From assembly GCA_020425885.1 (NCBI GenBank), contig JAGQRA010000849.1:1-5394 (forward strand): a stretch of DNA of 5,394 bases, written 5' to 3'. Positions 1 through 5,394 of this stretch are shown here, piece after piece. Position 1 is the stretch's first letter, and every line of letters starts with the position of its first letter. Under the pieces are notes generated by a model. It made no database searches and was not told where the DNA came from. It was given only the letters and a program-made list of their open reading frames with translations. A program made the position numbers and the translations under genes. This stretch comes from Planctomycetota bacterium. Lineage in GTDB: Bacteria; Planctomycetota; UBA1135; UBA2386.

Positions 1-1292
1 GCGCCGCCGCAGCCCTCGACGATGCGCTTGAGGCCGTCGGCCTTCTTGGCCAGGATCTCGTACTCACCGCGGGCCTGGGCCTCGAGCTTGGCGTACGTCG
101 CCGCCGCCGCGGCGTCGGCCGCGAGCCGGACCTGCTCCGCCGCGGCTTCGGCATCGACGATGACCCGGGCCTTCACCGCCTTCGCGGTGGCCTCGAGTTC
201 GGCGCGCTGCTCGCGCTCGACCTTCTGCGCCATCGCATCGGCAGCCCTGGCCTCGGCCAGGTACTGGGCTTCGCGCACCGCCGCCTCGGCCTCGCGCTTC
301 CTGGTCTCGGCCAGCTGGTAGGCCTCGGCCTGGCGCACCTTGAGCGTGGCGTCGGCGTCGACCGCCTTGGCGCGGGCGATGTTCTCGCCGGTCACCGCGG
401 TGGCCTCGGCGTCGGCGACCTGAATGCGCATCTGCCGCTCCTGGTCCTTGATCGCGGCCTGCCTCTCGAGGTCGGCCGCGCTCTTGCCGATGTTGGCCTC
501 CTTGTCGAGCTCCGCCAGCCGCACCTGCTGATCGCGCTCGGCCTCCTTGGTGCCGATCTGGCGCACCTTCTCGGCGTTGGCCACGAGGATGTCCTGCTCG
601 CGGCGGGCATCGGCGACGCCGACCGAGCCGTGCTTCTCCTGTTGGGCGACATCGATCTCGGCCTGCTGGATCGCCTCGCTGGCCGCCTTGCGCCCCATGG
701 CCTCGATGTAGCCCGATTCGTCCGTGATGTCGGTGATGTTGACGTTGATCAACACCAGGCCGATCTTCTCGAGCTCGGGCAGCAGCGAGTTCTGCACGTT
801 CTCGAGGAACTTGTCGCGGTTGCGGTTGATGTCCTCGATCGTCATCGAGGCGATCACCTGTCGCAGCTGGCCCAGGATGATGTCCTCGGCCTGCTTCATG
901 ATCTCCTTCTGGTTGAGGCCGAGCAGGCGGATGGCCGCGGTCTGCATCACCGATGCCTCGGTGCCGATGGCGACGGTGAACACCGATGGCACGTTGACGC
1001 GGATGTTCTCGGCCGACAGCGCGCCGCGCAGCGGGATCTCGATCTGCATCGGATCGAGCGACATGAAGGCGAAGTCCTGGATCAACGGCCAGACGAAGGC
1101 GCCGCCACCATGCAGACAGCGCGCCGACTGACCGGCCGAGACCTTGCCGAAGATGACGAGCACCTGATTGCTGGAGCAACGCTTGTAGCGCTTGACGATT
1201 AGGATCAGGAAGCCGAAGAACAGCAGCGCAGCTGCGCCGATCGTGAGTAGCAGGTAGGTCTCGGGCTCAGGGGATTGCGGGAATGCGAGCAT
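1..1292 (-). CDS. Flotillin-like SPFH-domain protein (YqiK/FloT type), 3' end cut by the window edge
   Basis: This is a membrane-anchored scaffold protein of the flotillin family, which organises functional membrane microdomains and oligomerises through its coiled coil. I translated 430 residues from ATG at 1292 to the window edge; no stop is reached. Residues 13-33 form one hydrophobic anchor followed by the basic stretch KRYKR. Residues 41-205 are an SPFH/PHB domain with family-typical strings such as SNQVLVIFGK, HGGGAFVWP, LSAENIRVNVPSVFTVAIG and LINVNITDITDESGYIEAMG. Residues 205-425 are an Ala/Glu/Lys/Arg-rich coiled coil with many AEA and EA steps. The end (GEYEILAKKADGLKRIV) matches the region shortly before the flotillin C-terminus, so compared with the roughly 500-550 residues of FloT/YqiK perhaps 70-120 are missing. 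An AAGGAG ribosome binding site lies 8 nt before the start. The gene follows an NfeD-like gene after 86 nt, the usual flotillin partner order. FloA-type proteins are shorter and lack this long coil, so the YqiK/FloT branch fits better. Confidence 0.95.
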   Translation of the reverse strand, partial: MLAFPQSPEPETYLLLTIGAAALLFFGFLILIVKRYKRCSSNQVLVIFGKVSAGQSARCLHGGGAFVWPLIQDFAFMSLDPMQIEIPLRGALSAENIRVNVPSVFTVAIGTEASVMQTAAIRLLGLNQKEIMKQAEDIILGQLRQVIASMTIEDINRNRDKFLENVQNSLLPELEKIGLVLINVNITDITDESGYIEAMGRKAASEAIQQAEIDVAQQEKHGSVGVADARREQDILVANAEKVRQIGTKEAERDQQVRLAELDKEANIGKSAADLERQAAIKDQERQMRIQVADAEATAVTGENIARAKAVDADATLKVRQAEAYQLAETRKREAEAAVREAQYLAEARAADAMAQKVEREQRAELEATAKAVKARVIVDAEAAAEQVRLAADAAAAATYAKLEAQARGEYEILAKKADGLKRIVEGCGG

Positions 1293-1300
1293 CGGGTCGA

Positions 1301-1306
1301 CTCCTT
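1301..1306 (-). promoter_or_regulatory. Shine-Dalgarno site of the flotillin gene
   Basis: AAGGAG reads on the minus strand, 8 nt before the ATG at 1292-1290. It is the strongest ribosome binding site in the window and fixes the flotillin start. Confidence 0.85.
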
Positions 1307-1321
1307 GATGAAGGGAGAACT

Positions 1322-1341
1322 CCACCGCCCTGGGACGGTGG
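1322..1341 (-). repeat. Short inverted repeat between the nfeD-like and flotillin genes
   Basis: A perfect 6-bp stem, CCACCG/CGGTGG, surrounds an 8-nt loop within the 86-nt gap (1293-1378). No T-run follows on the minus strand, so it does not look like an intrinsic terminator. It could be a weak RNA hairpin that pauses transcription or protects mRNA, or it could be chance in GC-rich DNA. Confidence 0.35.
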
Positions 1342-1378
1342 GGGGTGCAGAGAAGGGGAAGGCGGGCCAGCGCGAACG

Positions 1379-1942
1379 TCAGGCGATCGGTTCGACGATG
1401 AGCAGGTCGGAGTCATCGTGCGCGACGACCCGCACCTCCGAACCGGTCGCGATGGCGGCATCCTGGCTCGCCGCGCGGCACTCTACCGTCCGGTCCTGGA
1501 CCTTGAGCATGACGCGACCGTGCCCTTGGCCGTGGGGTGGAATGCGTAGGTAGACGGTGGCGCGTTGGCCGACCGCGTTGGCGAGGTCGACGTTGCCCTG
1601 CGATTGCAGGCGCTGCAGCGACCGCATTGCCTTGGTGACCAGCCACAACGCGCCGACGCCGGCGATCGTCGCGCCGACCGAGACGGCGGCCGGCGACCAT
1701 CCGAGTCCTTCGGTCGCCAGGCCGATGAGCCCGAAGAAGGTGGCGAAGGTCGTCACGGTCTGCAGCGAGATCAGCTTGAGGAACGAGCTCTGATCGTGGC
1801 CGACGTCGTGGCCGACATCGGCGCTGCCTTCGCTGCCGTCGGCGAGGTCGACATCCGTTCCGGCGCCGAGCAGCAGGAGCAAGAACTGCAGCACGAGGAT
1901 CGTGCCCCCGATTGCCGCACAGTAGAGGAAGACGGTGCTCAT
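1379..1942 (-). CDS. NfeD/YuaF-like membrane protein with C-terminal OB-fold, flotillin partner
   Basis: This 187-residue inner-membrane protein is probably a partner of the flotillin encoded next. Three hydrophobic segments are visible: about residues 4-26 (ending QFLLLLLG), 57-78 (around TTFATFFGLIGLATEG) and 84-104 (VSVGATIAGVGALWLV). Between the first two lies an acidic, His-containing loop (27-54, including ADVGHDVGHD). Residues 115-187 fit a small beta-rich NfeD OB-fold: an AVGQRATVYL strand, a Gly-rich turn, GRVMLKVQDRTVEC, then GSEVRVV and a final LIVEP strand. NfeD-like proteins of this short class (YuaF, YqiJ) lack the ClpP-like protease domain and are repeatedly encoded beside flotillins; their exact molecular role is not settled. 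ATG at 1942 is chosen because the first membrane helix begins at once. The frame stays open far upstream (to 2413), but that extension reads through the preceding gene out of frame. No Shine-Dalgarno is visible; a TTG at 1978 is the only nearby alternative start and has none either. Confidence 0.88.
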   Translation of the reverse strand: MSTVFLYCAAIGGTILVLQFLLLLLGAGTDVDLADGSEGSADVGHDVGHDQSSFLKLISLQTVTTFATFFGLIGLATEGLGWSPAAVSVGATIAGVGALWLVTKAMRSLQRLQSQGNVDLANAVGQRATVYLRIPPHGQGHGRVMLKVQDRTVECRAASQDAAIATGSEVRVVAHDDSDLLIVEPIA

Positions 1943-1950
1943 CCGTGTGT

Positions 1951-1972
1951 TGTCGAGAATGGAGTCTCGACA
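1951..1972 (-). repeat. Perfect 8-bp inverted repeat just before the nfeD-like start
   Basis: TGTCGAGA and TCTCGACA form a perfect 8-bp stem around a 6-nt loop. The base of the stem is 8 nt upstream of the ATG at 1942, where a ribosome binding site would normally lie. In mRNA it could fold and affect initiation; in DNA it could be a protein-binding palindrome. No T-run follows, which speaks against a terminator. Its function is not shown by the sequence. Confidence 0.5.
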
Positions 1973-1978
1973 CGGCAA

Positions 1979-2001
1979 TTTGTGGACGATCAGGTCACAA
2001 A
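1979..2001. repeat. Imperfect palindrome TTTGTG-N11-CACAAA in the intergenic gap
   Basis: TTTGTG (1979-1984) and CACAAA (1996-2001) are perfect inverted arms. Allowing one bulged base (1985), the arms extend to 8 bp, with AC pairing to GT around GATCAG. It sits in an AT-richer patch of the 77-nt gap between the HD-GYP stop (2020) and the nfeD-like start (1942). TGTG/CACA arms recall CRP/FNR-family operators, but the spacing is 11 nt rather than the canonical 8, so I do not assign a regulator. Confidence 0.4.
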
Positions 2002-2019
2002 CCTGTCGCTGGCCGCGGC

Positions 2020-3411
2020 CTACCGGTCGGCTGCAGGGCTTCCGACGCGCGGTCCGGCAAGCTCGCCGAGGATGATCCGCGCTTCCGGACAGGCGACCTC
2101 GCGCAGGTCGAACAGCTCCTCGTCCTCGGCGACGCTGCCATCGCCGTTCGCGGTGACGAGCACGATCGGGTGCAGGGGATCGTCGGTCTGGTGCTTCACG
2201 ATGGCGACCTCGCCGCTGGCCAGCACGACCGATTGGCCGACCGGGTAGATGCCGTTGACCTCGATGAAGCGGTGCAGCAGCGCGCGATCGAGGCTGTCGC
2301 CCATGGCCAGCATCACGCGATAGGCGCGGATCGGCGACATTGCGGTCTTGTAGGGTCGCGCCGCGGTCAGGGCCTCGAAGATGTCGCAGATCTTGACCAG
2401 GCTCGTGATCCACGAGATCGGATGCTCGTGCACGGTCGTCGGGTAACCCTTGCTGCCCATCGCCATGTGATGGCCGAAGGCCGCGGCGATGGCGAGCGGG
2501 TCGCTGTCGTGATGGTCGAGCAGGCAGCGGGCGCCGAGTTCCGAGTGGCGCGACATCTCGCGTCGTTCCTCTGCCGACAGCTGCCTCGTCGAGTGCAGGA
2601 TCTCGAACGGGATGAGCGACTTGCCGACGTCGTGCAACAGGGCGGCGGCGCCGATGCGGATCTGGACCTCGCGATCATCGGTCAATGCCCTGGCGAAGTT
2701 CATCGCCAGGATCGCGACGCGGATCGAATGACCGAACGAGAAGGCGTCGTACTGCTCCTGCCGGGCGAGGCCGAGCATGGTGCTGTCGCCGGATTCGAGA
2801 TGGCCGAGGATCATCTCGGCATTGCCGATCACCGGATCGAAGTCGATCGTGCCGCCCCGGCACAGCGAGACCGTCACACCCTGCAGCAGATCGACGAGCT
2901 TCTGATAGCCGTGGACGACCTCGCGCTCGCCGGTCGATGGGCTCGACAGCGCCTCGCCGCCGACCGTCGGCAGCAGCGCGATGTGGATGCAGCGGCTGGC
3001 CGCGATGCGGCGGTTGAACGCGTCGTGGTCGTCGGTCGGTCCCTGCCGCGCGGCCTGCAGTCCGGCGAAGAAGGTGGCCAGCTCGTCGGTCCTGGCCGCG
3101 CGGGCGAGCTCGATGCCGCCCGCGTCCCAGCCCTCGAGGACCCGGACCAGGCGTGCGGCGGCGATGCTCGCTCCGACCAGGGGCTTGCCGGCGAAGAAGA
3201 TCATGCCCTCGGAGCAGGCGATGCGAATGCGGTCGCTGCCGACGAGGTCGGCGAGTTCGCGGGTGAGCTCGAGGGCGCGTTCCATCGAGTCCCGCAGGCG
3301 CGGGTGATCGAGCGCATAGATCCTCGAGTTCACCAACGCGGTCACGAGCTCGTCGACCAGCAGGGTCGCGCAGGTCGATGTCGATTCTCTGCCCCGGTCC
3401 GGCTCGCTCAT
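2020..3411 (-). CDS. HD-GYP-type metal-dependent phosphohydrolase with N-terminal 'HPR' domain
   Basis: This 463-residue, apparently soluble protein probably hydrolyses a signalling nucleotide; HD-GYP enzymes typically degrade cyclic di-GMP. The HD-GYP domain spans about residues 215-365 and keeps the expected metal ligands: H228 (FGHSIRVA), H260-D261 in HDVGK, H289 (RHSELG), H314-H315, and D343 in DIFEALTAARPYK. The GYP signature is HHMAMGSKGYP, so the Glu after HH and the Asp of the usual DGxGYP are replaced. Residues 388-420 (YPVGQSVVLASGEVAIV) match the beta tail common in this family. Residues 20-150 form a separate domain (ALDHPRLRDS, MIFFAGKPL, DELATFFAGL, IHIALLP) that resembles the N-terminus of the upstream gene. 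No receiver or membrane segment is present. ATG at 3411 overlaps the upstream stop as ATGA and has AGGA 9 nt before it. The frame is open further upstream, to 3687, but that stretch is antisense-like Arg/Ala-rich shadow. Confidence 0.9.
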   Translation of the reverse strand: MSEPDRGRESTSTCATLLVDELVTALVNSRIYALDHPRLRDSMERALELTRELADLVGSDRIRIACSEGMIFFAGKPLVGASIAAARLVRVLEGWDAGGIELARAARTDELATFFAGLQAARQGPTDDHDAFNRRIAASRCIHIALLPTVGGEALSSPSTGEREVVHGYQKLVDLLQGVTVSLCRGGTIDFDPVIGNAEMILGHLESGDSTMLGLARQEQYDAFSFGHSIRVAILAMNFARALTDDREVQIRIGAAALLHDVGKSLIPFEILHSTRQLSAEERREMSRHSELGARCLLDHHDSDPLAIAAAFGHHMAMGSKGYPTTVHEHPISWITSLVKICDIFEALTAARPYKTAMSPIRAYRVMLAMGDSLDRALLHRFIEVNGIYPVGQSVVLASGEVAIVKHQTDDPLHPIVLVTANGDGSVAEDEELFDLREVACPEARIILGELAGPRVGSPAADR

Positions 3412-5084
3412 GATCGTAGGTCCTGCAACACCTCGCGTCGGATCTGTTTCGCCTTGGCCCGGACGTCTCGTTCGGAGTCGCACCAGGAGTACCAGTGCGG
3501 CCGGCGGGCCAGCTCGCCGAGGAGGTCGAGCGTGGCGCGATCGGGCACGACGGCGAGGTCTTCGATCGACTTCAGCAGGTGCTGACGGTTGCCGCCGTGG
3601 CGTGCTTCCCTGGCGCGTCGACGCAGCAGCTCGCCCGAACGCTGCCGCAGTTCGGGATTGACCTCGCCCGATTCTGCGCAGGCGCACGCCAACTCCAGGA
3701 AGGAGCCGGCGTCGCCGTCCTGCGCGGTCAGGGTCGCCAACGCGAGGCGTTCGGCCGGCGGCAGCGTTGCGTGCTCGAGGTGATCGAGGATCGCCGCGAA
3801 CAGGTCGAGACGGCCGCTGGCGGTCGCCTGCCGGATGGTGTCGCCGGCCACGTCGCCGCCGGCCGCCAGCAGGGAGCGCACGACCCGGGCGCTGAGCTGG
3901 TCCGTCGCGATGCCGGTCGCGGCGAAGGTCGTCTCCTCGAGCGACTCGCCGAGCGACCTGCCGGCTTCCCTGAGGATCTCCCTGGCCTGCGGCGTGTCGC
4001 CGAACGCGCGGGAGAACAGCGACAGGATGTCCGGGAAGCCGGCGATGACGAGGTCCCTGTCGATGTAGCCGCGGGCCGCGATCAGGCGATGTTGATTGGC
4101 CTGGTCGATCAGCTCGAGCAGTTCGAGGCGATCGCGGTTCGTCGTTCGATTCTCGCCGTTCGGTGCGAGGTAGGGGTCGAGTATCGGTCCGGCCTCGGGG
4201 CCGAGCGCGGCGATCGTCCGCCGCAGCGGTTGGGCGATCAGGGCGCGTGCGGATTGCGCGGCGTCGGTGAAGTACAGGTGGAGGTAGACTCCGAGCAACT
4301 GTCTGGCCAGCGGCTTGCTGTCGCAGTTCACGATCTCCTCGCGCACGATCTCCGGCTGCGCCGCTGGCGGCAGGGCCGCGATCTCATCGAGCAGGGCATC
4401 GAGGTCGGCGCCGATGACCTCGTCCTCCGGGCGACCGCTCGGCAGCGCCACCGGCGCGGGCTCGACCTCGGATTGCAGTCCGCTGGAATGGCCGAAGTAG
4501 GTGCGCGCGATCCGGCCAGCGGTGACGCCCAGGGAGTCGGCGCGCGTCGGCTGCCGCATCCCCTGGCCGCCGGGCAGCACTGCGGCCGCGACCCCGGGTT
4601 GGTCCTGGCCGGGCCCCTCGCCGCCGCCGAAGGTGCCCTCGAGTTGCATCGGCAGCAGGCGCAGACGGGGATGATCCTCGGGCCACTCGGTCAGTTCGCC
4701 GTCCGCCGCGGGCTTTGGCGTGGCCGCGATCGACCGCGCGAAGCGCAACAGGTCGGCGTCGGAGCAGTCGACGGCGACCGCGATGCCGCGCAACGAGGCG
4801 AGCCGGATGCGTTCGGCAATCCACTCGATGTGCGCCTCCGTATCGACCGCGGTGCCGTTGCAGTACAGCTTGCGGTCGTGCACGGTCAGTGCGATGCCGC
4901 CGCATTCGCGGATCGTCGAGATGCACTCGTCGGCCGCGAGGCGGGTTCGCGGGTGATCCTCGGGGTACATGGCCGCGCTGCGGATAGTGATCGCCAGGGT
5001 GCGCGCGATCGCTGCCGCGGTGGCCGCCGGCAGCGCCGTCGTCTCCAGTCCCGGTTCGTTCACGATGGGCTTATCGGCGGCCAT
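3408..5084 (-). CDS. Protein of unknown function with N-terminal 'HPR' domain and HEAT-like helical C-terminal half
   Basis: I do not recognise a named family for this 558-residue protein. Residues 20-150 resemble the N-terminal domain of the following HD-GYP protein: YPEDHPRTRLAADE, an IALTVHDRKLYCNG beta hairpin, a helix, GIAVAVDCSDADLLRFA, then LRLLP. Residues 150-225 are a Gly/Pro/Gln-rich linker, probably disordered. Residues 225-555 are almost wholly helical in character, with paired amphipathic helices and a tail (LLGELARRPHWYSWCDSERDVRAKAKQI) like a HEAT repeat with the usual 'evR..A' step. It therefore looks like a protein-binding scaffold; no catalytic motif, signal peptide or membrane segment is seen. 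ATG at 5084 is the only sensible start because an in-frame TAG lies directly before it; the ribosome binding site is weak. The stop overlaps the HD-GYP start by 4 nt, so the two products are probably made together and act together. The residue-level match to HEAT is weak and could instead be another alpha-solenoid. Confidence 0.85.
   Translation of the reverse strand: MAADKPIVNEPGLETTALPAATAAAIARTLAITIRSAAMYPEDHPRTRLAADECISTIRECGGIALTVHDRKLYCNGTAVDTEAHIEWIAERIRLASLRGIAVAVDCSDADLLRFARSIAATPKPAADGELTEWPEDHPRLRLLPMQLEGTFGGGEGPGQDQPGVAAAVLPGGQGMRQPTRADSLGVTAGRIARTYFGHSSGLQSEVEPAPVALPSGRPEDEVIGADLDALLDEIAALPPAAQPEIVREEIVNCDSKPLARQLLGVYLHLYFTDAAQSARALIAQPLRRTIAALGPEAGPILDPYLAPNGENRTTNRDRLELLELIDQANQHRLIAARGYIDRDLVIAGFPDILSLFSRAFGDTPQAREILREAGRSLGESLEETTFAATGIATDQLSARVVRSLLAAGGDVAGDTIRQATASGRLDLFAAILDHLEHATLPPAERLALATLTAQDGDAGSFLELACACAESGEVNPELRQRSGELLRRRAREARHGGNRQHLLKSIEDLAVVPDRATLDLLGELARRPHWYSWCDSERDVRAKAKQIRREVLQDLRS
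3421..3424 (-). promoter_or_regulatory. Shine-Dalgarno site of the HD-GYP gene, inside the upstream gene's last codons
   Basis: AGGA on the minus strand lies 9 nt before ATG 3411-3409. It supports starting the HD-GYP gene at the ATGA overlap (bases 3411-3408) and hence translational coupling to the upstream gene. Confidence 0.6.
4689..5027 (-). other. 'HPR' domain of the unknown-function protein, paralogous to the HD-GYP N-terminus
   Basis: This stretch encodes about residues 20-132. It aligns by eye with HD-GYP residues 20-132 in the same order: a helix ending in (Y/L)xxDHPRxR, a long helix, a beta hairpin with 'G.(K/A)(P/V)' after it, a second helix, a GI.(V/L) strand, then D(A/E)LxxFaxxl. 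The same arrangement occurs, in my memory of the families, in front of HD-GYP domains in other GC-rich bacteria. The boundaries are approximate. Confidence 0.5.
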
Positions 5085-5136
5085 CTACTCGGGGCTGTCG
5101 GCGGCGGCGGTCTGCCCTTGGCATCGGCTTCAGCGG

Positions 5137-5394
5137 TCAGGCATCGGTCGCGTCGACCGGCGTTCCGGTGGCGCTCAGGCTGGTGATGCGGACCCGCTCG
5201 ATCCGGCGGTTGTTGGCCTTCGTGACCAGGAATCGGTGCCGCGCCGCATCGACGTGGGTGCCGGCCGCCGGCAGGCTGCCGTGGAGCTCGGTCACGAACC
5301 CCGACAGGGTCTGGCTCGAGGTCTCGATGTCGGTGATGCCGAGCTTGGCGAAGACCTTGCGCGCCTCGGCACCGCCGCGGCACAGCAGCGAACC
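5137..5394 (-). CDS. CorC/HlyC/TlyC-family protein (CNNM/CBS type), C-terminal end only
   Basis: The last 85 residues are present; the 5' part lies beyond the right edge. Residues 28-72 of the fragment (SQTLSGFVTELHGSLPAAG, then RFLVTKANNRRIERVRI) match the CorC_HlyC transporter-associated domain that ends these proteins, including the 'T..G.v...G.lP..G' turn and the RRI.RVRI strand. Whole members carry a CNNM (DUF21) membrane domain, or lack it as in CorC, followed by two CBS domains, and are linked to magnesium/cobalt efflux or membrane integrity; older annotations call them hemolysins. Which subtype this is cannot be seen here. It ends in TGA at 5139-5137, 52 nt before the next gene, so it may be co-transcribed with it. 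Confidence 0.85.
   Translation of the reverse strand, partial: GSLLCRGGAEARKVFAKLGITDIETSSQTLSGFVTELHGSLPAAGTHVDAARHRFLVTKANNRRIERVRITSLSATGTPVDATDA

Noticed and set aside
64..1179. A 371-codon minus-strand frame inside the flotillin gene
   Set aside because: It is a different frame of the same strand; the translation is Arg/Gly-rich with no family signature, while the flotillin frame reads through with unmistakable SPFH motifs.
1322..1341. Intrinsic terminator between the nfeD-like and flotillin genes
   Set aside because: The stem is only 6 bp and no T-run follows it in the transcription direction.
1979..2001. Canonical CRP operator
   Set aside because: TGTG and CACA are separated by 11 nt rather than 8, so the site does not meet the CRP consensus.
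1943..2413. N-terminal extension of the nfeD-like frame up to 2413
   Set aside because: The extension overlaps the HD-GYP coding region in another frame and is Arg-rich shadow; the first membrane helix starts right after ATG 1942.
1912..3585. A 557-codon open frame on the plus strand opposite the HD-GYP gene
   Set aside because: Its translation is rich in Arg, Asp, Ala and Gly without domain motifs, and it mirrors a gene with clear HD-GYP motifs. Long antisense frames are expected when GC-rich codons suppress stops.
5099..5111. GGC triplet run in the gap before the HEAT-like gene
   Set aside because: The run is only about four units and is unremarkable in such GC-rich DNA.
3495..5186. A 563-codon open frame on the plus strand opposite the HEAT-like gene and the end of the CorC-like gene
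   Set aside because: It runs across two genes on the other strand, has a shadow-like Arg/Gly/Ala/Gln composition and overlaps the other antisense frame. The minus-strand gene has the ATGA coupling and a shared domain to support it.

Overview
The window comes from a GC-rich, most likely Gram-negative bacterial chromosome. All five genes I can support lie on the minus strand, so the map is read from high to low coordinates. The lineage is not fixed by the sequence. A short NfeD-type protein with an acidic His/Asp-rich loop before a YqiK/FloT-type flotillin, together with a HEAT-like partner beside an HD-GYP protein, is a style I associate with Planctomycetota or Myxococcota. That placement is an inference. 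No RNA genes, insertion sequences, CRISPR arrays or phage genes are visible.

Layout in transcription order: (1) 5394-5137, the last 85 residues of a CorC/HlyC/TlyC-type protein of the CNNM/CBS family, open at the window edge; (2) 5084-3408, a 558-residue protein of unknown function with an N-terminal 'HPR' domain, a Gly/Pro-rich linker and a helical HEAT-like C-terminal half; (3) 3411-2020, a 463-residue HD-GYP-type phosphohydrolase whose N-terminal domain resembles that of gene 2, with stop and start overlapping as ATGA; (4) 1942-1379, a 187-residue NfeD/YuaF-like membrane protein with an OB-fold tail; (5) 1292-1, a flotillin (SPFH/PHB domain plus long coiled coil), cut by the left edge after 430 residues.

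The NfeD-flotillin pair is a classical partnership in membrane-microdomain assembly. The gene 2-gene 3 pair is translationally coupled and shares a domain, so it probably forms a signalling module that may turn over cyclic di-nucleotides. Between these two pairs is a 77-nt gap holding two adjacent inverted repeats. The second sits 8 nt before the nfeD-like start, which has no recognisable Shine-Dalgarno sequence. This gap is the best place to look for separate control of the microdomain genes. Gaps elsewhere are short (52 and 86 nt) and no convincing intrinsic terminator was found, so all five genes could be co-transcribed. The long open frames on the plus strand are antisense shadows produced by the GC-rich codon bias.
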